Source: Acidobacteriota bacterium (GTDB taxonomy: Bacteria; Acidobacteriota; Terriglobia; Acidiferrales; UBA7541). Taken from it: a stretch of 64,000 nt of DNA. The stretch is taken from positions 62,001-126,000 of the forward strand of contig JABCZD010000009.1 in NCBI GenBank assembly GCA_013289855.1, given 5' to 3'. The translations under genes were made by a program, and so were the position numbers. The notes below the pieces were generated by a model, which was not told the origin of the DNA, made no database searches, and saw nothing but the letters and a program-made list of their open reading frames with translations. Of this stretch, positions 53,332-62,656 are shown piece after piece. The number at the start of each line of letters is the position of its first letter. Position 1 is the stretch's first letter.

Positions 53332-56300
53332 TTAGAACGTGAACCTCAGAGTGTACTGAAGTTCGCGTCCGGGATGGACTTGTTGCGCTTGACCGAAGGC
53401 ATTGTTCTGGCCGCCGATCTGGGAAGTAACGATATTGTTCGTCGGCGAGCAAGCGTTGAAGGAGCCATTGACTGGCTGACCGCAATTCAAGCCCGAGGCG
53501 TTGAAGCCGGTACCTTCAAGTTGGTTGCCGTAGAAGTTTGCATGGTTGAAGAGATTGAAGAAGTCCATGCTGAACTTCACGCGGAAGCGCTCTTTGATGG
53601 TCCAGTTCTTCGCCAACTGTGCATCGACGTTGCGGTTGTTCGGGCCAAAACAATACCCGCGCGGGGCCGTGCCAACGGTGCCGATTTGATATCCGACGAA
53701 CGTGAACGCCGCTGGATTCAAGATCTGCTTGCCGTTTTCTCCGGAGTTGCAGTTGACGCCCGATGCATCGGGCCGGTTGTTGCTATTGAAACCGGATCCC
53801 AGCAAAGAGCTGAGTTGATAGTAACCGGCAGTGCTCTGCGTGCAGGGTACCACTACGGCTCCAGGGATAACGGCGGGATTGTTGCACCCATTCGCATCAC
53901 CAGCGCCGTTGGAGAATACGCTCAACGAAGCTCCACTTTCCACGTTGATGATGCTGTTGACTTCCCAGCCGCCGATGGTCTGTTGGATTAACTGGCTCTT
54001 GTTCGACAGCTTCGGCAGATAGAACACCTCGTTGGCCACGAAGATATTCGGACGGTTGATGTTGGTGTTGCCCTTGTCGAGACCAGGCTCGGCCTGATCA
54101 GTGGTCGCTTGCTGGTTGATGCTGCCCGAAGAGTTATCGAGTTCCACGTCGCCGATCGAGTGCGAGTAGGTATAAGCCACCTGGAACGTCGAGAAGTTGC
54201 TCAGCCGCCAGCGGTACAGCGCCTGGAGTGAATTGTAGGAAGCATGCCCGCTGCGCAGGAAATCGCCGATTTGGCCGAAATTGTCCGCCGGGCGCAGCGC
54301 GTTCTGGGCACCGCCATTCAGAAAAGCGGATTCCAGGAACAAGGCTTGTGGTACCGCGTTCAAGTCCTGCATGGACGTGAGGTGGATACCAGCGTTCCCA
54401 ACGTAGCCCACTTGCAGGGCCATGTTGCGGGCAAGTTGCTGCTCGACGGTGACGTTCCACTGCCAGCTGTTTGGCGTTACCGCACGGGGATCCTTAGCCG
54501 CGTTCGGAGATACGGCAGGATTCGCGAGCGGCGCCGGGGTTTCCAGCGTTCGCACGTCGGTGGCGTTGATCACGAAGGGAGCCGTTCTGGCCAAACCCTC
54601 GTCGATACCCACCAATTCCCGCTGGTAGAACTGCCCTACACCGGCGCGGAAAGCGGTCTTTCCGTTGCCGAAGATGTCCCAAGCGACGCCAAGCCGTGGC
54701 GCGATGTCGTGGTTGTTGTTGTTGACTAGCGCACGATTCGCTCCAGGCGTGCCGTTGGAAAGAGGCAGGGAGACACCGAGTGCCGCCAGCTGTGCTGCGG
54801 CAGTTTGGCAAGGCGTCGTGCCCGGCACAATGATTACTCCGTTGCAGGCATCAGAGGGATTCGCTGCGGCCTCCGAAGCGCTCCAGTCCGCCAAGCTAAA
54901 GGAAGCCCATTCGTTATTCGAACCATACGGTTCGCGATAGAAAGACCATCGGAAGCCGTATTGTATGGTCACGTTGCGTTTGATCTTCCAAGTGTCACCT
55001 GCATACCACTCAAAGTCATGCCAGTGCACTTGCGCCGTCTGATTAACGCTGTTTTCGCTGGTCGTAAAGAGTTCGCCCGGCAACAAAAGATTGGTGAGCT
55101 GGTTCCCGGTCGAGACGGAAACCGCATAGGACGCCGGGTTGATGAAGGGCTGGTCGGTGCCGCCATTGTTATCTTCCACTTTGGCGTTGGTGCTGTAGTA
55201 CGCGCCAACCTTCCAGATGTGGTTCCCCTGTACCTTGGAAACGTTGTCCTGTAGCGCGTACAGATCTTCGTGGTTGGTGTAGGGCGCGATATTCCAGTAG
55301 TTCTGCCCGTTGCCGTAGGGCGATACGCCGCCCCAGCCGACTTGCGGGATTGCGCCGGTCTGCTTCAGGGAAGCGGGCCATGCGGTCGGGATGGCCGCGT
55401 TGATTTGGTCCACCAGGCTCTGGCCATTCTGCACCGTAGTGATAATGGCGTTATGGCCGTATCCGAATTCCACGTCATTGACCATCGTATTGCTAAGTTG
55501 CGAGGTCAATTTACCCATCACGCTCTTCGACGGCTGGCTCCAATTCGAATCGATGACCGGGAAGATCGAATCGCCCCAGAACAAGTTCGGGTTCGGTCCT
55601 GGGCTGCTCCACGAGTCATTCGTCCAGCGGAATGTGACGCGGTTCTTCGACGTGATGTCATAGTCGCCGCGAACGTTCCATTCGTACCACTTCGGCGACG
55701 TTCTCTCCGAACTCGCCCAGTTATTGCCGGTGGCGTTTGGTGCCAGGTTCACGTTCGGCAACGGATAGTATTGACCCAACAATGTGCCCGCGGGATCCGG
55801 ATTTGCCAAGCGGAACGGATTCCCCGCCGCTTGCTGCGCCACGGGAATCGTGGATACCAACTGCGCGCTGGCTCCCGTGCCAACCCACTGCGCCGGCATG
55901 CTCCCACCGCAAGCGTCTTTCGGAACTACGCCAGCGGTTGTCGCTGTCGGCGCTGAGCCGCCAAAAAATTGTGCCTGCGCAAGAGGGTTTCCCGAGTTGT
56001 CTAAATTGCTAAAATTACCTTGCTGCTCAAGAGCCGAAGGCACGCACGAAGCTTCTGATACCGCTCGTACTTCGCGGTTCCACTCCTGGTTAAACCAGAA
56101 GAAGAGCTTATTCTTTATAATCGGTCCCGCGATGTGGTAGCCCCAGTCGTTGCGGCGGAGCTCGGCTTGACCAGTCTTATTGAAGTTTGAGAACCAATCG
56201 TTGGCGTCCAGTGCGTTGTTACGGCCGGCATAGAAGAAACCGCCGTGGAACTGGTTTTCACCGGATCGCGTGGTGATGCTGATAATCGCGCCTGAAGCCT

Positions 56301-57045
56301 GGCCATATTCCGGGCCATAGGCGTTGCGGATGATTTTGAACTCGGAGATGGCATCCACCGAGGGATAAACAAGAATCGTGCGGTTCGAACCGACGTCATT
56401 GTTGTTAACGCCGTCGACCAGGAACAAGTTATTGGTGTAGGGATTGCCGTTCACGGAAAAGTCGCTGCCACCCGTCAAGCCCTTGTCGCGGCCATCGAAA
56501 TCGTTGGCGGTGGAAACGCCGGGTGACAAGGTCACCAGGTTCATAAAGTTCTCGCCATTCAGCGGCAATTCGCGGACCTGCGTACCGGTCACAACCTCGC
56601 CGACGGCAGCCGTCGTGGTCTGCACTTGCACGTCGCTGGCTTCGACAGTCATCGTTTCCGTGACCGCGCCGACCTGCAGCGTGGCGTTCGCTTCGGTGAT
56701 CGTGGAAGTGTGTACTTCCACGTTCTTGGAAACGAACTCCTTGAAGCCGGTTTGCTTGATCGTGATGTTGTACACGCCTACGGGCAACTGCGCGAAGGTG
56801 TACACACCCGACTCGCTGGTCGTCGTCGTATCCGTGGAATTGTTACCCACGTTGACGTACGTCACCGAAGCGCCCGCAACCGAAGCTCCGCCGGGATCGG
56901 TTACCGTACCTGTGATGGTTCCGGAATATTGCTGCGCGTGCGCCGCAAAAGGAATGACCACTGCAAGTAGCAAAAAACAAAATAGTGCGCGAGTGATTGA
57001 AAAATACCTGGTCTCGGCACCATGCTGCAAGTTACGCATCTTCAT
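53332..57045 (-). CDS. Oar-like TonB-dependent receptor with carboxypeptidase-regulatory-like domain
   Basis: A 1237-residue outer-membrane receptor. The signal peptide (LFCFLLLAVVIPFAAHA) is followed by an N-terminal carboxypeptidase-regulatory-like domain (GTITGTVTDPGGASVAGASV, then GVYTFAQLPVGVYNITIKQT). The plug domain follows at about 125-250 (VRELPLNGENFMNLVTLSPG, LFLVDGVNNNDVGSN, EYGQASGAIISITTRSGENQ). The rest is a large barrel with Asn-rich outer loops and the closing strand LQYTLRFTF. GAGG precedes the ATG. Such receptors import large ligands, often glycans, in Acidobacteria. It has its own strong promoter (57218-57246) and diverges from a LacI regulator. The length and Oar type are normal for the phylum. 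Confidence 0.94.
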   Translation of the reverse strand: MKMRNLQHGAETRYFSITRALFCFLLLAVVIPFAAHAQQYSGTITGTVTDPGGASVAGASVTYVNVGNNSTDTTTTSESGVYTFAQLPVGVYNITIKQTGFKEFVSKNVEVHTSTITEANATLQVGAVTETMTVEASDVQVQTTTAAVGEVVTGTQVRELPLNGENFMNLVTLSPGVSTANDFDGRDKGLTGGSDFSVNGNPYTNNLFLVDGVNNNDVGSNRTILVYPSVDAISEFKIIRNAYGPEYGQASGAIISITTRSGENQFHGGFFYAGRNNALDANDWFSNFNKTGQAELRRNDWGYHIAGPIIKNKLFFWFNQEWNREVRAVSEASCVPSALEQQGNFSNLDNSGNPLAQAQFFGGSAPTATTAGVVPKDACGGSMPAQWVGTGASAQLVSTIPVAQQAAGNPFRLANPDPAGTLLGQYYPLPNVNLAPNATGNNWASSERTSPKWYEWNVRGDYDITSKNRVTFRWTNDSWSSPGPNPNLFWGDSIFPVIDSNWSQPSKSVMGKLTSQLSNTMVNDVEFGYGHNAIITTVQNGQSLVDQINAAIPTAWPASLKQTGAIPQVGWGGVSPYGNGQNYWNIAPYTNHEDLYALQDNVSKVQGNHIWKVGAYYSTNAKVEDNNGGTDQPFINPASYAVSVSTGNQLTNLLLPGELFTTSENSVNQTAQVHWHDFEWYAGDTWKIKRNVTIQYGFRWSFYREPYGSNNEWASFSLADWSASEAAANPSDACNGVIIVPGTTPCQTAAAQLAALGVSLPLSNGTPGANRALVNNNNHDIAPRLGVAWDIFGNGKTAFRAGVGQFYQRELVGIDEGLARTAPFVINATDVRTLETPAPLANPAVSPNAAKDPRAVTPNSWQWNVTVEQQLARNMALQVGYVGNAGIHLTSMQDLNAVPQALFLESAFLNGGAQNALRPADNFGQIGDFLRSGHASYNSLQALYRWRLSNFSTFQVAYTYSHSIGDVELDNSSGSINQQATTDQAEPGLDKGNTNINRPNIFVANEVFYLPKLSNKSQLIQQTIGGWEVNSIINVESGASLSVFSNGAGDANGCNNPAVIPGAVVVPCTQSTAGYYQLSSLLGSGFNSNNRPDASGVNCNSGENGKQILNPAAFTFVGYQIGTVGTAPRGYCFGPNNRNVDAQLAKNWTIKERFRVKFSMDFFNLFNHANFYGNQLEGTGFNASGLNCGQPVNGSFNACSPTNNIVTSQIGGQNNAFGQAQQVHPGRELQYTLRFTF

Positions 57046-57217
57046 CCGCCCACCTCGATGATTTTTTCAATCCGGCATTACCAAAATTTCGATATACCCC
57101 GACCGGATTGTTCCGACTGCCGACACGCCCCGAATTACTTCTTTTGCTGCTTGGAAGAAGAAAGACAACTACCCCTTTGGACCTCGACACACGACCTAAT
57201 GCATTTCTATTAGCACC

Positions 57218-57246
57218 TGTATAAGGGTGCCGGCACGGAATGTCAA
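57218..57246 (-). promoter_or_regulatory. Sigma-70-type promoter of the TonB receptor gene
   Basis: On the minus strand TTGACA (57246-57241) is separated by exactly 17 bases from TATACA (57223-57218). An A/T-rich stretch (57247-57300) stands just upstream like an UP element. Transcription would begin near 57211, leaving a leader of about 165 bases. Confidence 0.75.
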
Positions 57247-57278
57247 GCAGAAATAATGATATTCTACAGAAAAAATAT

Positions 57279-57293
57279 GGTTATTTTAAAACC
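57279..57293. promoter_or_regulatory. AT-rich dyad upstream of the receptor promoter
   Basis: GGTTATTTTAAAACC has GGTT/AACC arms within a larger TAT...ATA symmetry. It lies about 35-50 bases upstream of the -35 box, in a divergent region shared with the LacI gene. A regulator site is possible, with weak support. Confidence 0.35.
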
Positions 57294-57300
57294 GCTATAT

Positions 57301-57520
57301 AGTACTGCATTTGTTGGACATAGCGGCGCTCCACGCCCACCGCGCCCAGGACCGCTACCCCCGTTTCCCCAAAAGGCCCTTCAACCCTCACGGCTTCAAC
57401 GTCTTCTCGGGCAGCTCAGAAGCGTCGGGGCAGCTTCGCACAATGGCCGCCGGCGGCAGATAATGGCAAGACACAGCGTCTCGGACTTGGAGTACACTGC
57501 GGTCGATAACGGATGCTAAT
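57301..57520. other. Remainder of the divergent gap ahead of the LacI gene
   Basis: Together with 57046-57300 this makes a 475-base gap. The part nearer LacI is GC-rich and I see no further clear promoter or ribosome site in it. Confidence 0.4.
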
Positions 57521-58609
57521 GTGACCACAAAAAAGAACGACGGTGCGCCGCACGAAGCGAAAGTCACGCTCAAGACCATCGCGGAACGCCTCGGTCTTAC
57601 ACCGGGGACCGTCTCCGCAGCGCTCAACAACTCTGCCGCTGCGCACTCGATTTCCGAGGCCACCAAGCAGCGAATCTTTCAGGCCGCCAAGGAACTCAAC
57701 TACCGCCCCAATTATTTCGCCCGTTCCCTGCGTTTGCAGCGCACCTACACGATCGGCGTAATCGCGGAAGAGATCGGCGACGCTTACGGAGCGATGGTCA
57801 TCAGCGGCGTTGAAGAGTATCTGCGTAAAAACAATTATTTTTTCCTGACCGTGATTCATCGCCATGATCCGCAGTTGTTGCAGGTTTACTCGCAATTGCT
57901 ACTGGAGCGCGGCGTCGAGGGCTTCATCACCACGGACACTTCGATCCAAGAAAAACCTCCTCTGCCCACGGCAGCGGTCGCCGGACACGAGCGCGTTGCC
58001 GGCGTCACCAACATTACGCTGGACCACAAGCTCGCGGCGCGTCTGGCGTTGAAGCATCTACAGGATCTGGGCCACGAAGAGATCGCCTTCCTGAAGGGTC
58101 ATCCGGCCAGCTCGGATTCGGCCACCCGCTGGAGCGCCATCTGCGAAATCGCCGCAGAACTCGGCATTCGCATTCGCCCCGAGCTCACGATGCAGATCGA
58201 CAGCACCGTCTCAACACCGGACCTGGGTTATCCTTTTGCGAAACAGCTGCTCGCGCGCCATCAGCCATTTACCGCGCTTTTTGCTTACAACGATGTGTCC
58301 GCCATCGGAGCAATCTGGGCATTCAAAGAAGCCGGCTTGCGAGTGCCCGATGATATTTCCGTGGTCGGCTTCGACGATATTCCCGGCGCCGCCTACGCCA
58401 ATCCCGGACTCACCACCGTGCGCCAGCCACTGCAACGCATGGGGCAAATCGCAGCGCAGTGCGTGCTCGACCAGATCGAAGGTATCGCGGAGTACGTCCC
58501 GGAAATCGCAATTGAACCGGAGCTGGTGGTGCGCGCATCAAGCGGCCCAGTAACCACGCCATTTGGCCCCGGCAAGCTAACCGATATTGATAGCATCACC
58601 CGCGACTAG
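57521..58609 (+). CDS. LacI family transcription regulator
   Basis: A 362-residue sugar-responsive repressor. The helix-turn-helix is VTLKTIAERLGLTPGTVSAA, then the hinge helix (AKELNYRPNYFARSLRLQ). The periplasmic-binding-like effector domain runs from about residue 75 (YTIGVIAEEIGDAYGAMVIS, through LFAYNDVSAIGAIWAFKEAG, to DDISVVGFDDIPGAAYANPG). GTG 57521 is the start; no strong ribosome site is seen. It diverges from the TonB receptor gene and is likely to control it and the sugar genes downstream. The effector sugar is unknown. Confidence 0.95.
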   Translation: MTTKKNDGAPHEAKVTLKTIAERLGLTPGTVSAALNNSAAAHSISEATKQRIFQAAKELNYRPNYFARSLRLQRTYTIGVIAEEIGDAYGAMVISGVEEYLRKNNYFFLTVIHRHDPQLLQVYSQLLLERGVEGFITTDTSIQEKPPLPTAAVAGHERVAGVTNITLDHKLAARLALKHLQDLGHEEIAFLKGHPASSDSATRWSAICEIAAELGIRIRPELTMQIDSTVSTPDLGYPFAKQLLARHQPFTALFAYNDVSAIGAIWAFKEAGLRVPDDISVVGFDDIPGAAYANPGLTTVRQPLQRMGQIAAQCVLDQIEGIAEYVPEIAIEPELVVRASSGPVTTPFGPGKLTDIDSITRD

Positions 58610-58686
58610 CGCCCGAACCAACCTGTTCCGATCCATTACATTTGCCGCTGAATTGATTTTGCAAACCCTTTCTTCCACACTGAGGC

Positions 58687-59874
58687 GTGCTCGCCGCCGC
58701 TAAAAAAGTTCAAGTCAATTTACTGTTGCGGCTTCGTTTTTTGGCACTGAGTGTTGTGCTCTGCTTCCTGTGTGGGCCGTCAACCCTCGCGCAGCTTTCC
58801 ACAGAAGACCACGTCGCTGACCCAGGCTTCTGGCCCACGCAATCGAGCGGGCCACAAAAGCTATACACCGGTGGAGCGGTCTGCGCTTCCTGCCACGCGG
58901 GAATCGCCGCCACACAATTGGCTACGCCTATGGCCAACGCCGCGCTCTTTACCCGCGCTTCGGGAATTCTCAACTCTCACCCCACCCTCAAATTCACCTT
59001 CGCGCAATACCACTATCAATTACAGACCGATGCCCAGCAGACGCTGTACACCCTTAATGACGGCGAGAAAACGCTGCAATACCCACTCTTATGGGCGTTC
59101 GGTATCGGCCGGGTCGGTCAGTCCTATCTATTCAAGAAAGAGGATGGAACTTTTTACGAGGCGCGGGTCACCTACTTCACGCCGCTCAAGACCCTGGATT
59201 TCACGCCCGGCCGCGCACTCACCACAGCCAAGGATGAAGAAGAAGCCATGTACCGCAAGGTGGGCGCGGGAGAAGTAGTGAAATGTTTCGCATGCCACAC
59301 CACCGGCTCGGCCTTCGAAGGGCAGTTCAACGAAGCGACTCTGGCGCCGGGCGTGCACTGCGAGGCTTGTCACGGCCCGGGCGCCAAGCACGTGGCGGTA
59401 CAGCAAACCGCGAAGCTCACAGGCGTAGCGGACACCGGTCCCGCTACGATTTTCAACTCGGCGCAACTCAAACCTGCGGACTCCGTAGATTTTTGCGGCG
59501 CGTGCCACGCCACGTTCTGGGATGTAAAACTCGCGGGCGGGTCGGGCCCAACCACCGCTCGCTCGCAACCCTATCGCCTGGAACAAAGTAAATGTTGGGG
59601 CCAGGGCGACGCCCGCCTCACCTGCATCGCGTGCCACGATCCGCACAAGCAACTCGAAACGGACGGCGCCGCGTACGACGGCGCATGTTTGAAGTGCCAC
59701 GTAAATGGCGCGAGCGCGAAGAAAACCGCAGACCATCCCGGTCCCGCGTGCCCGGTCAGCACGCAGAATTGCGCGTCATGCCACATGGCCAAAGTTTACG
59801 TCCCGGAGATGCACGCGGACTTCACGGACCACCGCATACGCATTGTGCGCGCGGGCCAAGCGTATCCCGAATGA
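58687..59874 (+). CDS. Exported seven-heme c-type cytochrome
   Basis: A 395-residue exported cytochrome with a hydrophobic leader (RLRFLALSVVLCFLCG). It has seven CxxCH heme-binding motifs: CASCH (at 66-70), CFACH, CEACH, CGACH, CIACH, CLKCH and CASCH. It resembles the cytochrome c554/NapC-linked multiheme group. It should carry electrons in the periplasm, with a role in an anaerobic or extracellular chain, but no reductase or partner gene is next to it. GTG 58687 is used as start. It lies 77 bases after LacI on the same strand, though a shared message is unproven. Confidence 0.9.
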   Translation: MLAAAKKVQVNLLLRLRFLALSVVLCFLCGPSTLAQLSTEDHVADPGFWPTQSSGPQKLYTGGAVCASCHAGIAATQLATPMANAALFTRASGILNSHPTLKFTFAQYHYQLQTDAQQTLYTLNDGEKTLQYPLLWAFGIGRVGQSYLFKKEDGTFYEARVTYFTPLKTLDFTPGRALTTAKDEEEAMYRKVGAGEVVKCFACHTTGSAFEGQFNEATLAPGVHCEACHGPGAKHVAVQQTAKLTGVADTGPATIFNSAQLKPADSVDFCGACHATFWDVKLAGGSGPTTARSQPYRLEQSKCWGQGDARLTCIACHDPHKQLETDGAAYDGACLKCHVNGASAKKTADHPGPACPVSTQNCASCHMAKVYVPEMHADFTDHRIRIVRAGQAYPE

Positions 59875-60088
59875 GAATATTGCACTGACGCAGATGGAAT
59901 GACGGGTATCGAACGTCGTGCGGCGAAGGAATATTCGCAATTTGCGGGCGATGAAGAACTTAACAGCGTGGGAGCTCATTCGGGGACTGAAATCATTCGG
60001 GAAGACTAAATCTCTTTCGGTGAACTCTGCGAACACTGTGTTGAACGATCCGATCTTCCAAGTAGCTAGCTTTCAGCCCCCGATGATT

Positions 60089-61075
60089 TCAGCGATCGAC
60101 GCTGCACAACGCCGCGCCACCCGCGATGCCTGAATCCGCGCCATAATGCGCGGCCAGCAACGGTATTTCCCTGCTCCGTGAATTGACGCAGTGCGCCGCC
60201 ACGTGGTCGGGCAGCTCCGGAAAGAAGGGACGCAGCATCGCGGCCACGCCGCCACCGACGATCATCACATCCGGCTCCAGAAAATCCACGGTATTCCCCA
60301 GCCATACCGCGAGCAGCTCCACCGTCTCGCGCAGCACTTCGTGCGCCAGCGTGTCGCCCGCCAAATTCGCTGCGTCGACCATTTCGCTCGTCACCGCATC
60401 AACATTGCCGCGAGCCAGCGCGCGCAGCGCGGATTCGCGAGCCGGTTGTTCGGAGAGTTTCGCGCGCGTCCTTCTCGCAATCGCCGGACCAGCGGCGAGA
60501 ATCTCAATGCACCCGCGCTTTCCGCACCCGCACACCGGCCCGCGATAATCGATGCTGACGTGCCCGCCTTCGGCAGCAGCCCCAGTACGCCCATGATAGA
60601 TGCGCTCGTCAAATACAATGCCCGTGCCAATTCCCGTCCCGATGCATGCGTAGAAAACATTTTTGTAGCCGCGACCCGCACCCCAGCGCACTTCCGCCAG
60701 CGCCGCGGCATTCGCGTCGTTGTCGATCTTCACCGCAACGCCGTACCGCTGCGAAATTTCCGCCGCCAGTGGAAAATTACGCCAGCATTTCAGATTGGGA
60801 GGATTGATAACTATCCCGGTCTTGGGATCGAGCGGTCCAGGTGCACAGATGCCAATGCCGCGGATCGCTTCGCGCGCGTTGGCATTCGCGGCAAACAACG
60901 CATCGATGGCGGCTATTACCGAGGCGAGTCCGGCGGCCGCATCGCCGTCGGCCACCATCGGTTTGCGCAAATTTGCGACGATCTCGCCCTGCGAATTCAC
61001 CAAGCCCGCGGCGACTTTTGTGCCGCCAACGTCGACGCCGACGAAGAGTAGGTCCGCAGCTTCAGAAGTTGCCAT
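60089..61075 (-). CDS. ROK family sugar kinase
   Basis: A 328-residue ROK kinase, probably glucokinase-like, that phosphorylates a hexose in the cytoplasm. ATG 61075 starts the ATP-binding block (LLFVGVDVGGTKVAAGLVNS); upstream in-frame sequence is not protein-like. Sugar-site and ROK signatures are GIGICAPGPLDPKTG, VKIDNDANAAALAEVRWGAG, GTGIGTGIV and EGGHVSIDYRG. The zinc motif is CGCGKRGCIE. It lies 25 bases after the sugar transporter gene, clearly the same transcript. Confidence 0.94.
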   Translation of the reverse strand: MATSEAADLLFVGVDVGGTKVAAGLVNSQGEIVANLRKPMVADGDAAAGLASVIAAIDALFAANANAREAIRGIGICAPGPLDPKTGIVINPPNLKCWRNFPLAAEISQRYGVAVKIDNDANAAALAEVRWGAGRGYKNVFYACIGTGIGTGIVFDERIYHGRTGAAAEGGHVSIDYRGPVCGCGKRGCIEILAAGPAIARRTRAKLSEQPARESALRALARGNVDAVTSEMVDAANLAGDTLAHEVLRETVELLAVWLGNTVDFLEPDVMIVGGGVAAMLRPFFPELPDHVAAHCVNSRSREIPLLAAHYGADSGIAGGAALCSVDR

Positions 61076-61100
61076 GATGTTGGGCCGGCGTGCCCGGGCC

Positions 61101-62411
61101 CTACGCGGCCGCAGGGACGACTGGCCGCGATCCCTTGAAAGCATAATAGACAATGTAGAGGTAGCACAGGACCGGGAGGAGGAAGGCGTGGTGGATGCCG
61201 AAGCGGTCCGCCATGGCGCCCTGGGCCACAGGAAGAATTGCGCCACCCACGATGGCCATGATCATGAATCCCGAGCCGTCGCCGGTCAGCGGACCGAGTT
61301 CGGCAACGCCTAGGGTGAAGATGCTGGGGAACATCACAGAGTTGAAGAAGCCGACGAGAATGATGCTCCACATGGCGACTGCGCCAAAGGTGAGCATCGA
61401 GGTGCAAACGAGCAGGGCCGCGGCAATGGCGGCGATGCCCAGCACCGTGCCGGTGCGAACCTTCTGCAAAATGGCGGAGCCGATGAAGCGGCCGACCATC
61501 GCGCCACCCCAATAGTAGGTGACATATTTCGCGGCGGTAAACTCCGGGAGATTGCCGATGTCTGCCTGGCCGAGATAGTTGATCAGGAAGCTGCCGATGG
61601 AAACTTCCGCGCCGACGTAAACAAAAATACCCACAGCTCCCAGCACCAGATGACGATATTTCCAGAGGCTGACCTTCGGCCCGCTCTCACCGTGGCGTTC
61701 CGCGCCCGGCATGGCAGGCAGCTTGAACAGGCCGATGATTACGGCAAAGACGATCAGCGAGGCTCCGATAAACAGGTACGGCACTTTGACGCTGGCGGCT
61801 TCGTGGACGCGATAGGCCTGCAGCGCGGAAGCCGAAAGCTGACTGGTTTGCGCGCTAGTTTGCGCGTTGGCATTGAGGATTAGGTAGCCGCCAATGTACG
61901 GGCCAATGAACGTGCCAAAGGAATTGAAGGCTTGCGTAAGATTCAGGCGGCTGGAGGCGGTCTCCGGCTTGCCGAGCACGGTGACGTAAGGGTTGGCCGC
62001 GACCTGTAGGAGGGTGATGCCCGCAGCCAGCACCATAAGCGCGCCGAGAAAGAGCGGGTAGGATGGCACGCTGGCCGCAGGGTAAAACAGAAAGGCTCCG
62101 ACGCCGGTGGTGACAAGTCCGGCGACCATAGTGCCCTTGTAGCCGATGGTGTCGATAATTTTTGCGGCGGGAATGGAGAAGATGAAGTACGCCGAGAAGA
62201 AGGCAAACTGGATAAGCATTACCTTGGTGTAGTTCAAATCAAAAATATTCTTGAGGTGCGGCACTAAAATGTCGTTCAGTACGGTTACAAATCCCCAGAA
62301 GAAAAACAGCGTGGTCACCATGGCCAGCGCGCCGGTGTAATTCTTTCCGTCGGATTGGCCGCTATAGGCTGTCGAACTTGTCGTGGTAATCGTAGGCATT
62401 CGGAGTGGCAC
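61101..62411 (-). CDS. FucP-like sugar:proton symporter (MFS)
   Basis: A 436-residue major facilitator transporter of the L-fucose/glucose-galactose permease group. Twelve helices are predicted. The first carries the family signature LAMVTTLFFFWGFVTVLNDI, then LIQFAFFSAYFIFSIPAAKI and LGKPETASSRLNLTQAFNSF, GTFIGPYIGGYLIL. A second-half block reads YWGGAMVGRFIGSAILQKV. The start is GTG 62411 or ATG 62399. It is followed by the ROK kinase, a natural uptake-and-phosphorylation pair, and diverges from a glycoside-hydrolase-like gene. Confidence 0.92.
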   Translation of the reverse strand: MPLRMPTITTTSSTAYSGQSDGKNYTGALAMVTTLFFFWGFVTVLNDILVPHLKNIFDLNYTKVMLIQFAFFSAYFIFSIPAAKIIDTIGYKGTMVAGLVTTGVGAFLFYPAASVPSYPLFLGALMVLAAGITLLQVAANPYVTVLGKPETASSRLNLTQAFNSFGTFIGPYIGGYLILNANAQTSAQTSQLSASALQAYRVHEAASVKVPYLFIGASLIVFAVIIGLFKLPAMPGAERHGESGPKVSLWKYRHLVLGAVGIFVYVGAEVSIGSFLINYLGQADIGNLPEFTAAKYVTYYWGGAMVGRFIGSAILQKVRTGTVLGIAAIAAALLVCTSMLTFGAVAMWSIILVGFFNSVMFPSIFTLGVAELGPLTGDGSGFMIMAIVGGAILPVAQGAMADRFGIHHAFLLPVLCYLYIVYYAFKGSRPVVPAAA

Positions 62412-62559
62412 TCATTCCAGAAATTAATTTGCGTGCAACCGGGGTGGCCCGCATGCTGCCGTGTAGTGTGCGGGGTTTCCCGCTACAGTCAATACCAAAA
62501 GTACGTGGCCGCGCCATACCAGGCAGCAGCGGCCGAGAGATAATGCCACAGCGCGCATT

Positions 62560-62577
62560 TACAATAACGATTTTGTA
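62560..62577. promoter_or_regulatory. Candidate LacI-type operator
   Basis: TACAATAA-CG-ATTTTGTA is an 18-bp dyad with a central CG and 6 of 8 positions matching between the arms, the shape of LacI-family operators. It lies between the divergent transporter and hydrolase genes. The LacI gene at 57521 is the only such regulator in the window. Confidence 0.45.
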
Positions 62578-62656
62578 CTTGCCTATGGCGCATCGCGCAG
62601 TGGTATAAGAACAGGGCCGCGCATTGCCCGGCTAAGGCCACGGAAAGGTTCCCGCG

